DNA of 64,000 nucleotides from Paraburkholderia aromaticivorans (GTDB taxonomy: Bacteria; Pseudomonadota; Gammaproteobacteria; Burkholderiales; Burkholderiaceae). The notes beneath the pieces are model-generated. The model searched no databases. It saw nothing but the letters and a program-made list of their open reading frames with translations, and had not been told where the DNA came from. Numbering within the stretch: position 1 is the first letter of the stretch; every line of letters starts with the position of its first letter. The position numbers and the translations under genes are program-made. Below, one piece after another: positions 6,820 through 16,700 of this stretch. The stretch covers positions 310,001-374,000 of the forward strand of contig NZ_CP051515.1 in the NCBI RefSeq assembly GCF_012689525.1, read 5' to 3'.

Positions 6820-8924
6820 CGACGCTTGCCGCACGCAAACGCCTGCGCCGTAGCACGCCGGTGATGGACAGCTATCGTGCGCCCGTCAAAAGCCGCGTCA
6901 CGACGATCGGCGCCGCGCTCGTCGCGTTGATCGTCGTCGTGGCTGTGATGCGGCTTGCGCTCGGGTTCCGCACATGGCTCGCCGCGCCTGCGGGTAGCGA
7001 CGCCGCGCAGCTCGCCGGCATTCTGCTGTTCGACCTGAGCGTGCCGCGCATTCTGGCGGCACTGGTGGCGGGCGGCTGCCTCGCGGTGGCCGGCACCTTG
7101 TTTCAATCGCTGACGCGTAACCCTTTGGCTTCGCCGGATCTGCTCGGCATCACCGGCGGCGCGCAACTCGGCTTGCTTGCCGCGATGCTGGTGCCGTCGC
7201 TCGCGGGCGTGGCGTCCGTGCCGCTGCTGTTCGTGTGCGGTCTGGGCGCCGCCGCGTGCGTGGCCGCGGCGGCAGGCGGCTGGCGTGCCACGCCGTTGCG
7301 GCTCGTGCTCGCCGGCAGCGTCTGCATGCTGCTGTTCTCCGCGCTGACCACGCTGATTCTCGCGTTCTTCGAGCAGAGCATCGTCGGCGTGTCGTTGTGG
7401 GCAAGCGGCAGTCTTTATCAGCCTGGCGCGGCGGGGCTCAAGATCGCTGCTTCCTGGCTCGTGCTGCCGCTGGTCGCCTTGCCCTTCGTGATTCGTCCGC
7501 TCGATCCACTCGCCTTGGGCGACGACGCCGCAGCGGCGGCGGGCGTTCGCGTGGATGCCACTCGGCTCGCGGCGATGGTGGTGGCGGTGGGCCTCGCTAG
7601 CGTTGCAGTGAGTGTCGCTGGACCGCTTTCGTATGTCGGTCTGATCGCACCCAATCTGCTGCGTCAGATGCGTGGCGCGAAAGCGTCGCGGCTGGCCGCG
7701 CTCGTGCCCTTATCCGCGCTGGTCGGCGGCGCGCTGGTGCTCGTCACCGACAGCGCCGTGCAGGCGCTCGATCTCGACGCGACCCTCTCGACCGGCGTGG
7801 CGATTGCCTTCGTCGGCACGCCGTTGATGCTCGCGATGATCCGCAGCGGCGCCGCGTGGTCGGGCGCGTCGCATGCCGGTCAGGAGCGCACCGTCGCGCG
7901 AGCAGGCACGCGTTTCGTGCGCGCGATCGATGCGTGGCCGTGGCCGCTGACGGCTAGCGCGTTTGCGCTGCTCGGCGTCGTGATCGTGTGTGCGGGCGCA
8001 TCGTTCGGTCCCACGACGATCGGTGTGCAGCGCTGGCTTGCGGCGTTCGATCACCGCGACGAACTCGCGAGAATGCTGCTCGACCTGCGTCTGCCGCGCC
8101 TCATCTGCGCGTTGCTGGCGGGCGCGTTGCTCGCCGCGAGCGGGGTGCTGATGCAAAGCATCGTGCGCAATCCGCTTGCCGGACCGGAAGTACTGGGGGT
8201 GACGCAAGGCGCGGGCCTCGCGACGCTCGCCGCGCTCGTGATGTGGCCGCTTGCCACCCATTCGACGCTGTCCGCCGCTTCGCTCGCGGGTGGCGGCGTC
8301 ACGCTGGCCCTGACGCTGCTGCTGAATCGCCGGCATCGCTATGCGCCGCTCGCGGTCGCGCTGACGGGCATCGTCATCGGCACGCTGTGGACGACGCTGT
8401 CGCAATGGCTCATCACGCAGCAAAGCGTGCAGCCCGCGCGCTTCGTCGTGTGGCTGGTGGGCGGCACGTACGGACGCAGTTGGGGCGAAGTGACGACGTT
8501 GCTGCCGTGGTGCGTGCTGGCCGTGCCGGTGTTCGCGCTGCTCGCGCGGCCGCTCGATCTGCTCGCATTGGGCGACGACCAGGCCGCCTCGCTGGGCTTG
8601 CCGATCGGCGTGTTGCGTCCGCTGGTGCTGACCGTGGCGACGCTCGCTGCGTGCGCCGCGGTGGCCGCGGTGGGGCCGGTGGGCTTTATCGGATTGATGG
8701 CGCCGCATCTGGCGTCGATGCTCGGCGCGCGGGCTCATCGCACGCGCTTGTGGCTGGCGGCGGCGTGCGGCGCACTGGTGCTGGTCGTGGCCGATATCGC
8801 GGCGCGCACGCTGCTGGCGCCGCGCGAAATTCCCGCCGGCGTACTGACTGCGCTGATCGGCGCGCCTTATCTGCTTGCGCTGCTGATCGTGGAGGCTCGG
8901 CGCGAGAAGCGGGGCAAACGGTGA
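6816..8924 (+). CDS. orbD: Fused FecCD-type ferric siderophore permease (FhuB-like)
   Basis: A 702-residue integral membrane protein made of two tandem FecCD halves, as in FhuB. The first half shows LVAGGCLAVAGTLFQSLTRN with PLASPDLLGITGGAQLG; the second repeats it as LLAGALLAASGVLMQSIVRN with PLAGPEVLGVTQGAGLA. Each half ends in a GP(L/V)(S/G)(Y/F)(V/I)GL(I/M)AP loop that contacts the ATPase. About 18-20 membrane helices are expected. Because both halves are in one chain, a single permease with OrbC forms the importer. It overlaps orbC and orbF by a few bases. Confidence 0.95.
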   Translation: MTTLAARKRLRRSTPVMDSYRAPVKSRVTTIGAALVALIVVVAVMRLALGFRTWLAAPAGSDAAQLAGILLFDLSVPRILAALVAGGCLAVAGTLFQSLTRNPLASPDLLGITGGAQLGLLAAMLVPSLAGVASVPLLFVCGLGAAACVAAAAGGWRATPLRLVLAGSVCMLLFSALTTLILAFFEQSIVGVSLWASGSLYQPGAAGLKIAASWLVLPLVALPFVIRPLDPLALGDDAAAAAGVRVDATRLAAMVVAVGLASVAVSVAGPLSYVGLIAPNLLRQMRGAKASRLAALVPLSALVGGALVLVTDSAVQALDLDATLSTGVAIAFVGTPLMLAMIRSGAAWSGASHAGQERTVARAGTRFVRAIDAWPWPLTASAFALLGVVIVCAGASFGPTTIGVQRWLAAFDHRDELARMLLDLRLPRLICALLAGALLAASGVLMQSIVRNPLAGPEVLGVTQGAGLATLAALVMWPLATHSTLSAASLAGGGVTLALTLLLNRRHRYAPLAVALTGIVIGTLWTTLSQWLITQQSVQPARFVVWLVGGTYGRSWGEVTTLLPWCVLAVPVFALLARPLDLLALGDDQAASLGLPIGVLRPLVLTVATLAACAAVAAVGPVGFIGLMAPHLASMLGARAHRTRLWLAAACGALVLVVADIAARTLLAPREIPAGVLTALIGAPYLLALLIVEARREKRGKR

Positions 8925-9739
8925 TGCGGCAACTCGGCGACGATGAGCGCGCGCAGTGCTTCGCACAGTTCGCGCCGGAGTCGATCGCGCATTATCTCGA
9001 GCACGTGTGGCTCGGCACGCCGGACGCGATCGAGGAACCCGCACTCGCCGGTGACGCAACCGAGTCGCTGAGCGTGGTTCCCGTCAGCGCGTTAGCCGAC
9101 CACCGCGCCGAATTGCTCGATGCGATGGTCACGCTCTACGGCGGCCAGCGCGAAACGCATGCGCGCGCGTTGTTGTCGCAATGGACCAAGTACTACTTCG
9201 GTTTCGCGGCGACGGCCGGATTCGTTGCGGCAGCATTGCTGCGCCGGCCGCTTGCGATGTCGCCGGATAAAACCCATGTCGTGCTGCGCGACGGTTTTCC
9301 CATCGCCGCGTATTTCGCGGCAGACGCATTGCAGCCGGTCGAGTGCGATCTGGCACGCCGTTACGCGGCACTCGTCGATCATCTGAATACGGTGATCGAG
9401 ACGCTGTGCGCAATGACTAGAATCGCGCCGCGCGTCTTGTGGAGCAACGCCGGCAATCTGCTGGACTATCTGTTTGAACAATGCGCGCCGCAATTCGATC
9501 TGACGGACGACATCGCGTGGCTTTTCGGTCCGATCGCTGCCGATGGCGAGACCAATCCGCTGCGTCTGCCCGTGCGCCTGGCAAAACCTCGCGCCGCGAG
9601 TTTGCCGAATCCGTTCAGCGCACGGCGCGTGTGCTGCGTACGTTATGAAATTCCTGGAGAGACGCAACTGTGTGGACGCTGCCCCCTGCTATTGACGATG
9701 AGCGATGCGGAAATCGCATTGCAGGCCGCTTCGCATTGA
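8924..9739 (+). CDS. orbF: Siderophore-iron reductase (FhuF-like, [2Fe-2S])
   Basis: A 271-residue FhuF-family cytoplasmic reductase that releases iron from the imported ferric siderophore. The C-terminus carries the diagnostic cluster-binding pattern C237-C238-x11-C250-x2-C253 ([12 protein letters not shown], then QLCGRCPLL). The middle block QWTKYYFGF, then AAALLRRPL, is typical. I chose ATG 8924, which overlaps the orbD TGA; a GTG three bases earlier is an alternative. It is followed after five bases by orbB. Confidence 0.9.
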   Translation: MRQLGDDERAQCFAQFAPESIAHYLEHVWLGTPDAIEEPALAGDATESLSVVPVSALADHRAELLDAMVTLYGGQRETHARALLSQWTKYYFGFAATAGFVAAALLRRPLAMSPDKTHVVLRDGFPIAAYFAADALQPVECDLARRYAALVDHLNTVIETLCAMTRIAPRVLWSNAGNLLDYLFEQCAPQFDLTDDIAWLFGPIAADGETNPLRLPVRLAKPRAASLPNPFSARRVCCVRYEIPGETQLCGRCPLLLTMSDAEIALQAASH

Positions 9740-9744
9740 TACTG

Positions 9745-10866
9745 ATGACGTCGACGACGCCCTCGGCGCCACGGTCGCGCCGCGAGAAGAAAACCCCGCG
9801 TTTCAGGCGACATTGCATGAATGCTGTGGTGGCGGCCACGCTGTTTTCCAACGCGTATGCGTTTGCGCAAGATAGTAGTAGCGCCGCCGCAGTAGCGGGC
9901 ACAAGTGGTCCGACTTACCCAAACACCGCACAAGCGCAGCAGCAAACCTGCAAGCCGCTCGCCGACAACCCGATCGTCTCGCAAGCCAGTCCATCGTTAC
10001 CCGCACAGCCGAAGCGCATCGTGGTCCTCGAATTCATGTTCGCCGAAGACCTGGCGGCGGTCGGCATCACGCCGGTCGGCATGGCCGATCCCCAGTATTA
10101 CCCGGTGTGGATCGGTTACGACAATGCGCGTCTTGCGTCGGTGCACGATATCGGCACGCGGCAGGAGCCGAGTCTTGAGGCGATTGCGGCGGCCAAACCG
10201 GATCTGATCCTCGGCGTCGGATTGCGCCATGCGCCGATTTTTGCAGCGTTAGAACGCATTGCACCGACCGTGCTGTTCAAATACGGTCCGAACTTCACCG
10301 AAGACGGCTCACGCGTCACGCAACTCGATTGGGGCCGCAAGATTCTGCGCACCATCGGCTGTCTGACGGGACGCGAGGAGGCGGCGCGCGCCGTCGAAGC
10401 CAGGGTCGATGCAGGTTTCGCCCGCGACGCGCAGCGTCTCGCCGAAGCGGGCCGTCGCGGCGACCAGGTAGCGTGGTTGCAGGAGCTGGGCTTGCCGGAC
10501 CGCTACTGGGCGTTCACCGGCAACAGCACGGCAGCGGGTGTCGCGCATGCGCTCGGGCTCAACTTGTGGCCCGCTGAAGCGACTCGCGAAGGCACCGCGT
10601 ACGTGAGTTCGGAAGACCTGTTGAAGAAGCCGAAGCTGACCGTGCTGTTCGTCAGCGCGACTGAAACGGATGTCCCGCTCGCCACCAAGCTCGATTCGCC
10701 GATCTGGCGTTTCGTGCCGGCTCGCAGCGCGGGGCGCGTCGGGCTTGTCGAGCGGAATATCTGGGGTTTTGGTGGACCGATGTCGGCGCTGCGGCTTGCC
10801 GATACGATGACGGATACGTTGTTGTCCTTGCCGGCGCCGGGTGGCGGCGAGAATCAGGAACACTGA
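9745..10866 (+). CDS. orbB: Periplasmic ferric siderophore-binding protein
   Basis: A 373-residue class III (helical-backbone) binding protein feeding the OrbCD importer. The start at 9745 gives a long basic N-region ([14 protein letters not shown]) followed by a hydrophobic signal core, [17 protein letters not shown], with cleavage probably after AFA. The mature protein has the periplasmic-binding features [34 protein letters not shown] and a C-terminal [11 protein letters not shown]. An upstream in-frame ATG at 9670 lies inside orbF and is less likely. Last gene of the forward uptake operon; the next gene faces it. Confidence 0.9.
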   Translation: MTSTTPSAPRSRREKKTPRFRRHCMNAVVAATLFSNAYAFAQDSSSAAAVAGTSGPTYPNTAQAQQQTCKPLADNPIVSQASPSLPAQPKRIVVLEFMFAEDLAAVGITPVGMADPQYYPVWIGYDNARLASVHDIGTRQEPSLEAIAAAKPDLILGVGLRHAPIFAALERIAPTVLFKYGPNFTEDGSRVTQLDWGRKILRTIGCLTGREEAARAVEARVDAGFARDAQRLAEAGRRGDQVAWLQELGLPDRYWAFTGNSTAAGVAHALGLNLWPAEATREGTAYVSSEDLLKKPKLTVLFVSATETDVPLATKLDSPIWRFVPARSAGRVGLVERNIWGFGGPMSALRLADTMTDTLLSLPAPGGGENQEH

Positions 10867-11035
10867 TGCTGTCGCCGGTGGCTTCGTCTGGCGTCGGTCC
10901 GCTTGCCGTGATCCCGAGACGCGAACGGAACATGCCTCGCGATACGGTTGCCCAAATGGCTCGCTAAGAGCGCAGTGCCTGCGATCGTTCCTGCCTTCCA
11001 GACGATTAGGCGTGCACTGCGGTGGCGAACGCCCG
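10867..11035. other. Gap between convergent genes
   Basis: 169 bases between the end of orbB and the end of the YciI-type gene. I see no coding frame and no T-tailed hairpin that I could call a terminator. Confidence 0.4.
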
Positions 11036-11476
11036 TCAACGGCGCTCTTTACCTTGATTGGATTCGATCTGCTGTCGCAGCCGCTCTTCGCCCTCCTGAA
11101 GCTCAGGCGTGAACGCCTCTCCAAAGTCAGCAGCCTCGTAGAAGGGGCGGATTTCGATTTCCGAGTCGCTCGGCATCGGGTTCGGGCAGCGGCGCACCCA
11201 TTCGATTGCTTCTTCCATGGATTGCACTTGCCAGATCCAGAAGCCGGCAACCAGCTCCTTGACTTCGGCGAACGGACCGTCGACGACGCTTCGGTCCTTG
11301 CCGGAAAACTTCACCCGCACACCCTTTGAGCTCGGTTTCAGTCCGTCGCAGTCGACCAGGATGCCGGCCTTGACCAGTTCCTCGTTGAATCGGCCCATCG
11401 CCGCGAACTCTTCCTTGCTGGGCAGCTGACCCGTTTCGGATTCGGGGGTTGCCTTGACCATCACCATCACACGCAT
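11036..11476 (-). CDS. YciI/DGPF-domain protein
   Basis: A 146-residue YCII-related (DGPF) protein: MRVMVMVKATPESETGQLP, the EMxRFNEEL-type helix seen as MGRFNEELVKAGIL, the naming motif VVDGPFAEVKELVAGFW, and WVRRCPNPM. The start at 11476 is supported by AGGAG eight bases upstream. The C-terminal 35 residues are charged and probably extend beyond the core domain. These small dimeric ferredoxin-like proteins have no agreed reaction; relatives are often encoded beside ECF sigma factors of other groups. Here it interrupts the siderophore locus, between the uptake operon and orbE, reading with orbE but separated from it by about 235 bases. A direct role in siderophore use is unproven. Confidence 0.85.
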   Translation of the reverse strand: MRVMVMVKATPESETGQLPSKEEFAAMGRFNEELVKAGILVDCDGLKPSSKGVRVKFSGKDRSVVDGPFAEVKELVAGFWIWQVQSMEEAIEWVRRCPNPMPSDSEIEIRPFYEAADFGEAFTPELQEGEERLRQQIESNQGKERR

Positions 11477-11710
11477 TTCGTTTCTCCTGTCAGAAAGGTC
11501 GGCCACCTGTTTCGTCGGAAGACATTCGGTGACTTCAACACTACGACGATCGAATGCGCACGGATTCGACAGGCCAATGGCTCGACGGTCCAAAAAAATT
11601 CATGGAGCGAATCGCGGAGGCGGGCGGTGCGTCCCTATTCGCTACGCGCGACGCCTGAAAGCCCGCTGAGCGCCTGACCACCCGCGCCCAGCGAGCCATC
11701 CTCCACGTCA

Positions 11711-13543
11711 TCACCCCATCGTACCGTTCGCCACCGCCGGACTCAGCACCGCCTGTGCCGAACCATGTGTCTCACTGACGATACTGCCATTCTCCAGCTT
11801 CAACACACGATCCGCGAGGTGGAAGTAGCGGTCGTCGTGGCTGATCACCAGCACCGTTTTGCCGCGCGAGCGCAGCTCCGGCAGCAATTGCTCGTAGAAC
11901 ACCGCTTTGAACTGAGGATCCTGATCGGCGGCCCATTCGTCGAACAGATAGAACGGCCGGTCTTCCAGATACGCGACCACTAGCGCGAGGCGTTTGCGCT
12001 GACCAGTGGAAAGCGCTCGCGTGGAGAACGCGCCGTTCACGACCTGCACCTTGTGATCGAGCGCGAGCTTCGCGACCAAGGCGTTGGCGCGGGCATCCGC
12101 CTGTGCGCGTGATGCATCGTTCGGATCGACAATGCCAAGCAGCGCGTCGAACAGATGGAAATCGTTGAACACAGCCGTAAAGCGCTGACGATACGCGGCG
12201 CGTTCAGCGAAGCCGACCCGCTTGCCGTCCAGTTCGATCGTGCCGTCTTCGGGTTCGTAGAGGCCGGTCAGCACTTTCGCGAGCGTCGTCTTGCCGCTGC
12301 CGTTGCCGCCGACGATGAACACCAGCTCACCCGGCCTGAAGGTCAGATTGACCGGGCCGACGCGGAACATCCGCTCGTCGCGCTCATGAAAGTACGAGTG
12401 CGTGACGTTGCTGAGCGTGAGCGTGCGATACGGTGCGTGCGAAGCGTTTTCGTCCGGCGGCGGCGAGGTGCGCAGCGCGCCGAATTCGCCCATCACCTTC
12501 TCGATGCGATCGAGCGAGACACGCGCCGCATTCAATGTCGGCACGTTGTTGAGCAGGCCGTCCAGCGGCAGCAGCATGAACAGGAACACCACCACGTAGC
12601 CCGATGCCGACGGCGCATCGGCGTGCACGCCGAGTGCCGGCCAGAATGCCGCGACGCCCAGGAACACATAAAACAGGAACACGATCCAGCCGACCCCGAC
12701 CGCGTAGGCGCTGAACGCGCGGCGCCGATGATCGCGCACTTCGTCGATGGCCGAGCCGAGCTGGCCGTCCACGAATTGACGCGAACGCGCCTGATGCAGC
12801 TTCAGTTCCTTCGCGCCGGTAAAGAGCGCGCCGAGATAGCCGAACAGTTTGTCCTGCGAGCGGCCTGCGGCTTCGAGCGAGGCGATCGCGCGCTTGTCGC
12901 CGGCGTGATAGCCGAACGAGCCGACCAGGATCGCAGCGACCGCGAGCAAACAAACCGGCCACGACAGCCACGCCAAATAACCGAGGCAGCCGAACACGAT
13001 CGAGCCGTGCATCACGAGATTGGGCAGCGCGAAGAACAGCATCGACACGTTGGTGGCGTCGTCGGTCAGCACGGACTGTACGGGCGCCGCGCCGATGCGC
13101 TCGACATCACGCAACTCGGCCTCGGCGACGCGCCGCGCGACGTGTTCACGCAACTGCGCCATCGTGTCCTGTGAGAGGCGCGCGAACAGCACGCCGGTGA
13201 TCACGCGCGTGACGAGCGCGACGACCGCGCACAACGCGAAACGCATGGCGAGCGACATATCGGCGGCGCCTGTTTGCGACAGTGCGCGGCTCAAGGTCGC
13301 CACGAGCAGCACGCTGGCGATGCCGTTCAGCACGCATGCGGTCAACGCGATCGCGAAGGAACCGCGAGAGCGTTTGAGCAGCGCCATGATCAGGCGCATG
13401 GCGGGCTTGCCCGCGGAGTGGGAGGGAGGTGAAGCAGACGAGGGTGGCGCGTCGTAGCGCTCGTTGGCAGCGGTCATCGGCAATGTGTCGCAGTGGGTCG
13501 CAAATGGATCGGCGAACGGCGGCGCATGCGGGCATGCGGCCAT
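11711..13543 (-). CDS. orbE: Siderophore ABC exporter (PvdE/SyrD type)
   Basis: A 610-residue cyclic-peptide/siderophore exporter with an N-terminal six-helix membrane domain (about residues 55-345) fused to an ATPase. Seen: Walker A GGNGSGKTTLAK, the signature as LSTGQRKRLALV (the PvdE-like STGQ variant), Walker B YLFDEWAAD and the switch-region SHDDRYF. It probably moves the peptide precursor or siderophore across the inner membrane. An OrbS-type promoter lies 36-60 bases upstream of the first ATG (13543); MTAANERY at 13477 is an alternative start. It is transcribed divergently from orbI. Confidence 0.92.
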   Translation of the reverse strand: MAACPHAPPFADPFATHCDTLPMTAANERYDAPPSSASPPSHSAGKPAMRLIMALLKRSRGSFAIALTACVLNGIASVLLVATLSRALSQTGAADMSLAMRFALCAVVALVTRVITGVLFARLSQDTMAQLREHVARRVAEAELRDVERIGAAPVQSVLTDDATNVSMLFFALPNLVMHGSIVFGCLGYLAWLSWPVCLLAVAAILVGSFGYHAGDKRAIASLEAAGRSQDKLFGYLGALFTGAKELKLHQARSRQFVDGQLGSAIDEVRDHRRRAFSAYAVGVGWIVFLFYVFLGVAAFWPALGVHADAPSASGYVVVFLFMLLPLDGLLNNVPTLNAARVSLDRIEKVMGEFGALRTSPPPDENASHAPYRTLTLSNVTHSYFHERDERMFRVGPVNLTFRPGELVFIVGGNGSGKTTLAKVLTGLYEPEDGTIELDGKRVGFAERAAYRQRFTAVFNDFHLFDALLGIVDPNDASRAQADARANALVAKLALDHKVQVVNGAFSTRALSTGQRKRLALVVAYLEDRPFYLFDEWAADQDPQFKAVFYEQLLPELRSRGKTVLVISHDDRYFHLADRVLKLENGSIVSETHGSAQAVLSPAVANGTMG

Positions 13544-13578
13544 TCAGCGGGGCGCAAAGACACGCCCCTCGCCTGATA

Positions 13579-13603
13579 GACGAATGGGCGAAGCAAACAT
13601 TTA
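13579..13603 (-). promoter_or_regulatory. OrbS-type promoter for orbE
   Basis: On the minus strand TAAA (13603-13600) and CGTC (13582-13579) are separated by exactly 17 bases. Same element and spacing as at orbH and orbI. The -35 is preceded by GG in all three except for a small change, GGTAAA. Confidence 0.8.
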
Positions 13604-13663
13604 CCGCCCGCGTTCATCTGCCACATCAAAAAGATGCAGTCCAAATAAAAACAACACACGCGG

Positions 13664-13688
13664 TAAAGATTTGCGATCGCGGATCGTC
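13664..13688 (+). promoter_or_regulatory. OrbS-type promoter for orbI-orbJ-pvdA-orbA-pvdF
   Basis: TAAA at 13664-13667 and CGTC at 13685-13688, with exactly 17 bases between. It drives the biosynthetic operon rightward, and its predicted start site near 13695 makes the ATG at 13753 or 13759 the first usable start of orbI. Confidence 0.8.
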
Positions 13689-13752
13689 ACACCAATGAAG
13701 CGGCCCATTGCGGCCTGCGACTTGGCCTATGCGGCCAGTTCTAACGGATTTC

Positions 13753-16700
13753 ATGCCCATGACGAGCTTCCCGATTGCGTTGCACCACCAGATCCGCGCC
13801 ATGGCGCGCATCGATCCCGATGCGCCCGCGTTGGCGTCCTTCACGCCGCATACTGTGCGGCTGACGCGCGGCGAACTGGATAGCCGCGCGGCGCGGCTTG
13901 CCGCGCAACTGCGCGCGGCGGGTGTGACGACTGAAGTGCGCGTGGGTGTTTGCGTCGCGCGGTCCTGCGATCTGTTCGTCGCGTTGCTCGCTGTATTGAA
14001 GGCGGGCGGCGTATTCGTCGCGCTTGATCCGCGTCATCCGGCAGCGCGCCTCGATTGGGTCGCGCGGGATGCGGGGCTCATGCACGGGATCGTCGACGGT
14101 TCCGCCGATGCGGCGATGCGCGCGCGTTTCGCGCAATGCTTCGACGTCGCAAGCGCTGTTGCGGCAGATGCGGCAGCGCCGCGTTTCTATGGCGATGAAG
14201 AAAACACGCCGGTGCATCCGCGTGCGGCGGCCTACATGATCTACACGTCGGGTTCGACGGGTACGCCGAAAGCAGTTGCCGTCGAACACGGACCGCTTGC
14301 CGCGCACGGCGAAGCGCTGGCTGACTCGTTGCCGATCGGTGCAAATGACCGCGTGCTGCATTTCGCGTCGGTCAATTTCGACGTCTCCATCGAAGCATGG
14401 TTAGTACCGCTTGCCGTCGGCGGCAGCGTGGTGATCAGCGATCCGCCGCCGTTCGCGCCGGAAACCACGCATGCCTTCATGTTGCGCGAAGGCGTCACCA
14501 ATACGACACTGCCGCCCGCTTATGTGCGCGAGTTCGCGAACGTTTGCGAGCGCCTCGGCGTGCCGCCTTCGCTGCGCACGCTGCTGTTCGGCGGCGAAGC
14601 GATGTCGCAAGACAGTTTTGACGAGATTCGCCGCGTGTTTCCTGCGGTGCGTCTGGTTAACGGCTACGGGCCGACCGAGGCGGTGATCTCGCCGATGCTG
14701 TGGCCCGTCGATCCTGGCAAGATGCCCGCGCTCGAGGATGGCAATGGCTTTGCGTCGCTGCCGATCGGTTGGCCGATCGGGCGACGCGTGGCGCGCATCG
14801 ACGGCGCGACGCAACAGGGCGAAAGTGGTGAACTGCTGCTTGGCGGCGTGTGCCTCGCACGCGGCTACCATGGCCGCGCGGCGCTGACGGCTGAACGTTT
14901 TCTGCCCGACCCGAACGGCGAACCGGGCGAGCGGATTTACCGCACCGGCGACCTCGCGCGTGAACGCGCGGACGGCTCGTTCGATTATCTCGGCCGCATC
15001 GACGATCAGGTTCAGGTGCGCGGCGTGCGCGTCGAACCTGGCGAGATCGCGGCTTGCTTGCTGACGCATCCTGCGGTGGCTGACGCAGGTGTGCTAGCTG
15101 AAACGGCTGGCGGTCGAACGCAACTGATCGCCTGCGTCGTGCTGCAAGACGAACTCGACGATGCCGCGCTGCAAGCACATCTCGCCGCCCATTTGCCGCA
15201 GGCGTGGATGCCGCATCGCTTGGTGCGCTTCGAGCGCCTGCCGTACACGTTGAACGGCAAGCTCGATCGCGCCGCATTGCGCGACTTCATTGCCACGATG
15301 CCGACTGTCGTCGATGTGAATCATGTCGCGCCTCGAACCGCCACGGAAACGCGCCTGGCCGCGCTTTGGCAAACCTTGCTCAGCGACCCGGCGCCGATCG
15401 GTTGCGGCGACCGATTCTTCGCACGTGGCGGCGATTCGCTCGCGGCGATGCAATTGCAGGCGGCGATCCGTATCGAATGGCGCGTGAATCTGCGGCTCGA
15501 CACGTTGTTCGACGATCATCCGCTCGAAGCACTGGCGCGTCTGGTCGACGATAGCGAGGCCGAAACGTCGGTGGGTTCGCATGCCATCACCGTGGTGCAG
15601 ACCACCGGCGCGCCGTTCGTCGACCGTGCCGCCTCGTTCGCGCAGCAGCGCTTCTGGGTGCTCGCACAAACGCAGGACGCCGGCGCGGCATATCACGTCG
15701 CTGTGCAATGGGACGTGCAGGGCGCGTTAGAGATCGGCACGCTGCAACGCGCGCTCGATTGTCTGATCGCGCGTCATCAGGCGTGGCGAACCACGCTCGT
15801 CGAGTCCGACGACGGCATCGTCATCCAACGCATTCATGCCCATTTGCCGGTGTCGGTCGCGCAAATCGATTTGCGTGCTTGCGACGAGGCCGAACGCGCG
15901 TCACGATTGATGGAGTTGACCGAACAGCAAGTCGGCGCGGCCTTCGATCTATCTAAAGGTCCACTCGTGCGTGCCGCGCTCGTCACGCTCACCGACAACA
16001 CGCAGCGCTTCCTGTTGACCACGCATCACTCGATCAGCGACGGCTGGAGTTCGCGCTGCGCCTTCGACGAACTGCGAGCCGCCTACGCAGCCTTCGCGAT
16101 GGGAAGCGAGCCGCAATTGCCCACGTTGACCATCCAGTACGCCGACTACGCGCAGTGGCAACGCGACTGGCTCGCAGCCGGCGAAGCCGAACGCCAACTG
16201 GCGTACTGGCGCGACGCTTTGCGCGATGCACCCGAAGCGCTAGCCTTGCCGCTCGACCGGCCACGCTCGCCGGAGCACGACTATCGCGGCGGCCGCGTCG
16301 CGCTGCGTTTGCCCGTCGCGCTGTCCGAGGCCGTGCGCGAAACGGCGCGACGCGCGCAGGCATCGCCGTTCACCGTGCTGCTCGCCGCCTTCGACGCCTG
16401 GCTTTACCGATTGACCGGCACGACCGACGTGGTCGTGGCCGCGCCGATCGCGCATCGGCAACGGGCGGAGACCGCGCCGTTGGTGGGTCTCTTCCTCAAC
16501 ACGCTTGCGCTGCGCGCGCGTGTCGCGCCGGATCAATCGTTCGCTGCGTTGCTCGACGGCGTGCGCCGTTCCGCATTCGACGCGTTCGCGCATCAGGATG
16601 TGCCGTTCGATCAGGTGCTCGACGCCGTCAAGCCGCCGGTGCGGCGCGGCGACGCGTGGCTCAAGGTCAAGTTCGCGCAGCAGTTCGATCTGGAACTGTC

